Source of the DNA: Sulfidibacterium sp964598065
GTDB taxonomy: Bacteria; Bacteroidota; Bacteroidia; Bacteroidales; F082
Direction of reading: 5' to 3'
Length of the DNA: 10,021 nt
NCBI GenBank assembly: GCA_964598065.1
Contig: CAZRAW010000076.1
Location: forward strand, 1 to 10,021
Shown: one piece after another, positions 6,513-10,021 of the stretch
Position numbering within the stretch: the stretch's first letter is position 1
Layout of the letters: each line of letters opens with the position of its first letter
Position numbers and translations under genes: made by a program
Notes under the pieces: model-generated
Databases searched by the model: none
Seen by the model: the letters and a program-made list of their open reading frames with translations, nothing else
What the model was told of the DNA's origin: nothing

Positions 6513-8426
6513 ATGGTAAAATTAATCATAGATTCTTTTTCAGAGCGGTATATATCTCGCTGGTTTATCTTTGCGTTTGATGCTTTCCTCGTGGTATGTA
6601 CATTGTGGCTTTCCGTTTTGGTAATGAATAATTTTATCCTGGGAAATATTGATTCTGAAATATTCTTCCTACACCTTAGGTTTGTCTTTTTTATTTATAT
6701 AGGTGCTTTTCTCTTATTTCGTACCTTTTCAGGGATAGTCAGGCAAACAAGTATTTCGGATGCCTTTGCTGCAGTTAAGGCCATTACTTCGGGCTTTGTT
6801 ATTATTCTTGTTTTGGCAGTAATTTCTCACCGTGTAGAATCTGCCGCAGATACCTGGCCTTCTTATTCCGTTCTGACTTTGCAATATTTGTTGTTATTGG
6901 TCTCCCTGATCGGAAGCCGGTTTGTAGTGAAAAGTATCTATAACCGAATTACACACATTCCTTTGAAAAAAGAAGTCGGGGTGGTTATTTATGGCGCCGG
7001 TACTGCCGGTGTTCTTACAAAAAACACACTTTACGAAGATAAAGAATATCACTATAAAGTGATTGCCTTTATTGACGACAATCCCTACCTCGCTTACAAA
7101 ACGCTGGAAGGAATTCCCATTGTCTCTTATTTCGTTGCCTTACGCCCCTCTTTTATCAAACGGCATAATGTAAAGCAACTGATTATTTCCATTCCGTCTT
7201 TATATCCGGAAAGAAAAAAAGAAATTATTGAAACCTGCCTTAATTTGGGCATCCAGGTGAAAGTTGTTCCTGCTCTTAACTTATGGATTCACGGTCAGCT
7301 TAACGCTCACCAGTTAGAAAGAGTTAAAATTGAAGAGTTATTACAGCGGGATCCGATTTTAATTGACAGTAAGAACGTCTACCGGGAGTTAAAGAATAAA
7401 GTTATCCTGATTACCGGTGCGGCAGGTTCCATAGGTGGTGAGCTGGCAAGGCAGGTCTTAAGTCACTCTCCCAAAAGACTTGTGTTGGTTGACCAGGCAG
7501 AGTCTGCGATATACACGCTTCAGTATGAGTTAAAAAATGCCACCGAACAAATAAATAATCATCATAGTATTGTGTTCCTCGTTGCAAATGTGAAAGACCG
7601 GTTCCGTATGACGAACATCATGGATATGTATCGCCCGGATATTATTTTTCATGCGGCTGCATACAAACATGTCCCGTTGATGGAGGAAAATCCTTATGAA
7701 GCACTGATGGTTAATGTTTTCGGTACTAAAATCCTGGCTGATCTGGCAGTTAGATTTGAAGTGGAAAAGTTTGTTATGATTTCTACGGATAAAGCGGTTA
7801 ACCCGACCAATATTATGGGAGCTTCCAAACGCATCGCTGAGATATATATTCAAAGTCTTGCTAACGGGAAAACACGGTTTGTTACAACCAGATTTGGCAA
7901 TGTGCTTGGGTCCAATGGATCTGTAGTGCCGTTGTTCCGTAAACAAATTGAGCGGGGAGGACCGGTTACCATTACCCACAAGGATATCACCCGCTATTTT
8001 ATGACCATTCAGGAAGCTTGTAGCCTGGTATTGGAGGCGGGGGCCATGGGAAAAGGTGATGATATTTTTGTTTTCGATATGGGACAGCCTGTGAAAATTT
8101 ATGATCTCGCCGTGAAAATGATACAGCTGTATGGCTTTAAACCGGAGATTGATATAAAGATAAAAGAAACCGGCTTGCGCTCGGGTGAAAAACTTTATGA
8201 AGAGTTACTCACAAACAGCGAGAATCTGCTGCCAACCCCTCATCCCAAAATTATGCGTGCCCGGGTTTCAGGCCTCACTTACAAAGAAGTCAGCAAGTTT
8301 ATTGATGAACTAACTGCACTTATCATAGAAGAAGATGAGTTTCAGATCGTGGGAAAAATGAAAGAAATTGTCCCCGAATTTGTAAGTAAAAACTCTGTAT
8401 TTCAGGCACTTGATAAAAATGTCTGA
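6513..8426 (+). CDS. Membrane-anchored UDP-GlcNAc 4,6-dehydratase (CapD/WbpM/PglF type)
   Basis: This 637-residue protein converts UDP-GlcNAc (the typical substrate) to UDP-2-acetamido-2,6-dideoxy-4-hexulose. Four membrane helices occupy about residues 17-38, 53-71, 85-105 and 118-140. A first Rossmann-like, CoA-binding-type domain carries VIYGAGTAG (158-166). The catalytic short-chain dehydrogenase domain begins with VILITGAAGSIGGE, whose TGxxGxxG lies at 301-308. It continues with AAAYKHVPLME (381-391) and STDKAVNPTNIMGASKR, in which Asp426, Lys427, Met435 and Lys439 sit at the active site. Met in place of the usual SDR Tyr is typical of the long WbpM/PglF branch rather than a defect. The C-terminal GLRSGEKLYEELL and the PEFVSKNS tail are also characteristic. 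I chose ATG 6513 over an upstream TTG at 6486 because MVKLIIDSFSERYISRW resembles Bacteroidota homologues. It supplies the keto sugar for the aminotransferase at 5122. The 85-base gap to the Wzi-like gene allows co-transcription. Confidence 0.96.
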   Translation: MVKLIIDSFSERYISRWFIFAFDAFLVVCTLWLSVLVMNNFILGNIDSEIFFLHLRFVFFIYIGAFLLFRTFSGIVRQTSISDAFAAVKAITSGFVIILVLAVISHRVESAADTWPSYSVLTLQYLLLLVSLIGSRFVVKSIYNRITHIPLKKEVGVVIYGAGTAGVLTKNTLYEDKEYHYKVIAFIDDNPYLAYKTLEGIPIVSYFVALRPSFIKRHNVKQLIISIPSLYPERKKEIIETCLNLGIQVKVVPALNLWIHGQLNAHQLERVKIEELLQRDPILIDSKNVYRELKNKVILITGAAGSIGGELARQVLSHSPKRLVLVDQAESAIYTLQYELKNATEQINNHHSIVFLVANVKDRFRMTNIMDMYRPDIIFHAAAYKHVPLMEENPYEALMVNVFGTKILADLAVRFEVEKFVMISTDKAVNPTNIMGASKRIAEIYIQSLANGKTRFVTTRFGNVLGSNGSVVPLFRKQIERGGPVTITHKDITRYFMTIQEACSLVLEAGAMGKGDDIFVFDMGQPVKIYDLAVKMIQLYGFKPEIDIKIKETGLRSGEKLYEELLTNSENLLPTPHPKIMRARVSGLTYKEVSKFIDELTALIIEEDEFQIVGKMKEIVPEFVSKNSVFQALDKNV

Positions 8427-8451
8427 TTCCCTTATGCAAAGAATGATTTAT

Positions 8452-8490
8452 TTTCGGATGACATTCGCCGCACTTTATCTGAATCCGAAA
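8452..8490. repeat. 8-bp perfect inverted repeat sharing arms with the hairpin at 547-569
   Basis: TTTCGGAT (8452-8459) and ATCCGAAA (8483-8490) are exact reverse complements with a 23-base loop, located in the gap between the dehydratase and the Wzi-like gene. The arms equal the inner eight bases of hairpin 2 near 547-569, so both may derive from one repeat family. The downstream GTTTGTTCT is only mildly T-rich, making a strong terminator unlikely. Confidence 0.5.
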
Positions 8491-8511
8491 GTTTGTTCTA
8501 ATTCAAGGATT

Positions 8512-10021
8512 ATGAATAGAAAAATCCGTTTCTGTTTTTCTTTTGTCGTACTATTTCTGATAAGTTTGCCTGTTTTTTCGCAAAGCGCATACCTCCCTTT
8601 AAATCAGGAGTATAACCGCACATTGCAGAAAGTGTTGTATAGCAAGAATATTCGGTTTCACACCTCTATCCGGCCTTATGCTCTTCAGGATATAAATGCT
8701 GTGGTAAAATATGATTCGATACAATCGCTCTTGCGTATGAACCGTGTGATTGAAAAAAAATGGAAACAAAAAGCCTGGAATAAACTTTTTAATAATAATG
8801 TGGTAACCCTTTACAAGAAAAATTTTTCCTTAGTGCTAAATCCGTTGATGGACTTTTCTTATGGTCATGACTTTGTTGAAAATAAAAATGTTTGGACCAA
8901 TACGCGGGGTGTTGAGGTGAAAGGACGAATAGGCAAAGCTTTTACTTTTTATACTAATTTTTATGAAAATCAGGGGATTTTTGTCAATTATATTGATTCA
9001 TTTATCCGGAAAAACAAGGTTGTTCCCGGGCAGGGTCGTGTCCAGTATTATTTAGACAGTACCGGGAAACATCTCTATTTAAACGGGAAAAGTTTTGATT
9101 ACAGTGCTGCTACCGGTTATATTTCTGTAGCTGCCGGAAAACATTTTACCTTTCAACTGGGACAGGGTAAAAATTTCCTCGGAGATGGCTACCGTTCCCT
9201 GCTGCTTTCAGATAATGCCTATGCCAATGCTTATTTCAAAATGGAAATAAACTTCTGGCACATGAAATATCTCGTGTTGTATAACCAGTATCTCGATATG
9301 CACGAAGATATACCCGAAATAGGTTATGCACGAAAATATTCTACTGTTCATTACCTCAGCTGGGCAATATCAAAACGGGTAAATCTGAGCTTTTTCGATG
9401 CCATTATCTGGCAGGCTACCGACACTCTGGGACATTATCGCGGTTTCGACTGGCAGTACCTTAATCCGGTTATCTTTTTACGTTCCGTAGATTTGGGATT
9501 AGGCTCTCCTGATAATGCGCTGTTAGGATTTAACCTGAGCGTCATCGTCGGGAAACACAATGTTTTTTACGGCCAGTTGCTGCTTGATGAGTTTATCCTT
9601 AAAAAAGTGCTGGCACATACTGGGTTCTGGGCTAATAAACAAGCATTCCAACTGGGATTTAAAACCTTTGACCCGTTTGGGATCAAGAATCTCTATTTTC
9701 AGACGGAATATAACTATGTACGTCCCTATACTTATTCCGAAGCGGTCGAACGCATAAATTACGGCCATTATAACCAGCCCCTGGCACACCCTTTTGGCGC
9801 CAATTTCTGGGAGTCTGTGAATTTTATACGATATAGCTATAAAAGATTCTTTTTTAACTATGAATTTCTCTATTCTATTAAAGGGCTGGATCCGCCGGGG
9901 AAGAATTATGGAGGCAATATCTATAAATCTTATTATACTTACGTAAATGCATATGGAAATTATGTAGGCCAGGGCATTAGAACCCGGCTTCTTTACCAGA
10001 ACCTGAGCATCTCTTTTCTCA
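8512..10021 (+). CDS. Wzi/RemB-like capsule-assembly outer-membrane protein, 3'-truncated
   Basis: The frame stays open from ATG 8512 to the window edge: 503 complete codons plus one base, with no stop. Residues 1-24 form a signal peptide (RKIRF, then a hydrophobic stretch ending LPVFSQ). The rest is rich in aromatic and alternating residues typical of an outer-membrane beta-barrel (for example FTFYTNFYEN, YFKMEINFWHMKYLVLYNQY). The block at residues 217-236, GQGKNFLGDGYRS followed by LLLSDNA, and YNRTLQKVLY near the mature N-terminus match my recollection of the Bacteroidota capsule-assembly Wzi family, which includes the Flavobacterium gliding protein RemB. Wzi in E. coli is an outer-membrane lectin that anchors capsule; here the same role for the locus polysaccharide is an inference. 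In-frame ATGs at 8434, 8443 and 8458 would bury the signal peptide, so 8512 is preferred. It lies 85 bases after the dehydratase on the same strand. Confidence 0.88.
   Translation, partial: MNRKIRFCFSFVVLFLISLPVFSQSAYLPLNQEYNRTLQKVLYSKNIRFHTSIRPYALQDINAVVKYDSIQSLLRMNRVIEKKWKQKAWNKLFNNNVVTLYKKNFSLVLNPLMDFSYGHDFVENKNVWTNTRGVEVKGRIGKAFTFYTNFYENQGIFVNYIDSFIRKNKVVPGQGRVQYYLDSTGKHLYLNGKSFDYSAATGYISVAAGKHFTFQLGQGKNFLGDGYRSLLLSDNAYANAYFKMEINFWHMKYLVLYNQYLDMHEDIPEIGYARKYSTVHYLSWAISKRVNLSFFDAIIWQATDTLGHYRGFDWQYLNPVIFLRSVDLGLGSPDNALLGFNLSVIVGKHNVFYGQLLLDEFILKKVLAHTGFWANKQAFQLGFKTFDPFGIKNLYFQTEYNYVRPYTYSEAVERINYGHYNQPLAHPFGANFWESVNFIRYSYKRFFFNYEFLYSIKGLDPPGKNYGGNIYKSYYTYVNAYGNYVGQGIRTRLLYQNLSISFL

Noticed and set aside
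8434..8511. In-frame N-terminal extension of the Wzi-like protein from ATG 8434, 8443 or 8458
   Set aside because: It would place 18-26 residues before an evident signal peptide, and the extension spans the inverted repeat at 8452-8490. ATG 8512 is the better start.
9523..9789. Minus-strand open frame of 88 codons
   Set aside because: It lies fully inside and antisense to the Wzi-like gene, whose frame is continuous and matches a known family.
1..10021. Possible wholly new biological system
   Set aside because: Every long coding region belongs to a known polysaccharide-biosynthesis or envelope family. The gene content is a normal, though interesting, Wzx/Wzy-type locus, and only the non-coding repeats remain unexplained.

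Overview
The window looks like part of an exopolysaccharide/capsule biosynthesis locus from a member of the Bacteroidota. This rests on four things: AT-rich DNA, little Shine-Dalgarno signal before most starts, a very large multi-SLBB polysaccharide exporter, and a Wzi/RemB-type outer-membrane protein. The exact lineage cannot be read from the sequence; the protein style would suit a Bacteroidales/Marinilabiliales-like organism, which is an inference.

Layout, all genes on the + strand. (1) 3-449: 3' end of a hexapeptide-repeat (left-handed beta-helix) acyltransferase, cut by the window start. (2) 450-840: a 391-base non-coding stretch with two tandem perfect hairpins, a GC-rich imperfect stem, a 16-base direct repeat, three copies of an ATTATTTGAC-like box and probably the promoter of the next genes. 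(3) 841-3315: large Wza-like exporter with one Poly_export domain and six SLBB repeats. (4) 3339-4457: Wzz-like chain-length/co-polymerase protein without a kinase domain. (5) 4520-5113: PglC-like initiating phosphoglycosyl transferase. (6) 5122-6291: DegT/DnrJ-family sugar aminotransferase. (7) 6513-8426: membrane-anchored UDP-GlcNAc 4,6-dehydratase (CapD/WbpM/PglF type). (8) 8512 to the window end: Wzi/RemB-like capsule-assembly outer-membrane protein, cut at its 3' end.

How they fit together (inference from family knowledge): the dehydratase makes a 4-keto-6-deoxy UDP-HexNAc and the aminotransferase converts it to a 4-amino-4,6-dideoxy sugar nucleotide. The phosphoglycosyl transferase then loads that sugar, or a related one, as a 1-phosphate onto undecaprenyl phosphate. 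After assembly and polymerisation by enzymes outside the window, the Wzz-like and SLBB proteins control length and export the polymer through the envelope. The Wzi/RemB-like protein may help display it on the surface. The acyltransferase could decorate the repeat unit.

The protein-coding content is a recognisable Wzx/Wzy-type polysaccharide locus, and I see no clear new system. The least explained material is non-coding: the REP-like hairpins and direct repeat in 450-840, whose arm sequence recurs between the dehydratase and the Wzi-like gene, and an 8-bp inverted repeat just before the phosphoglycosyl transferase.
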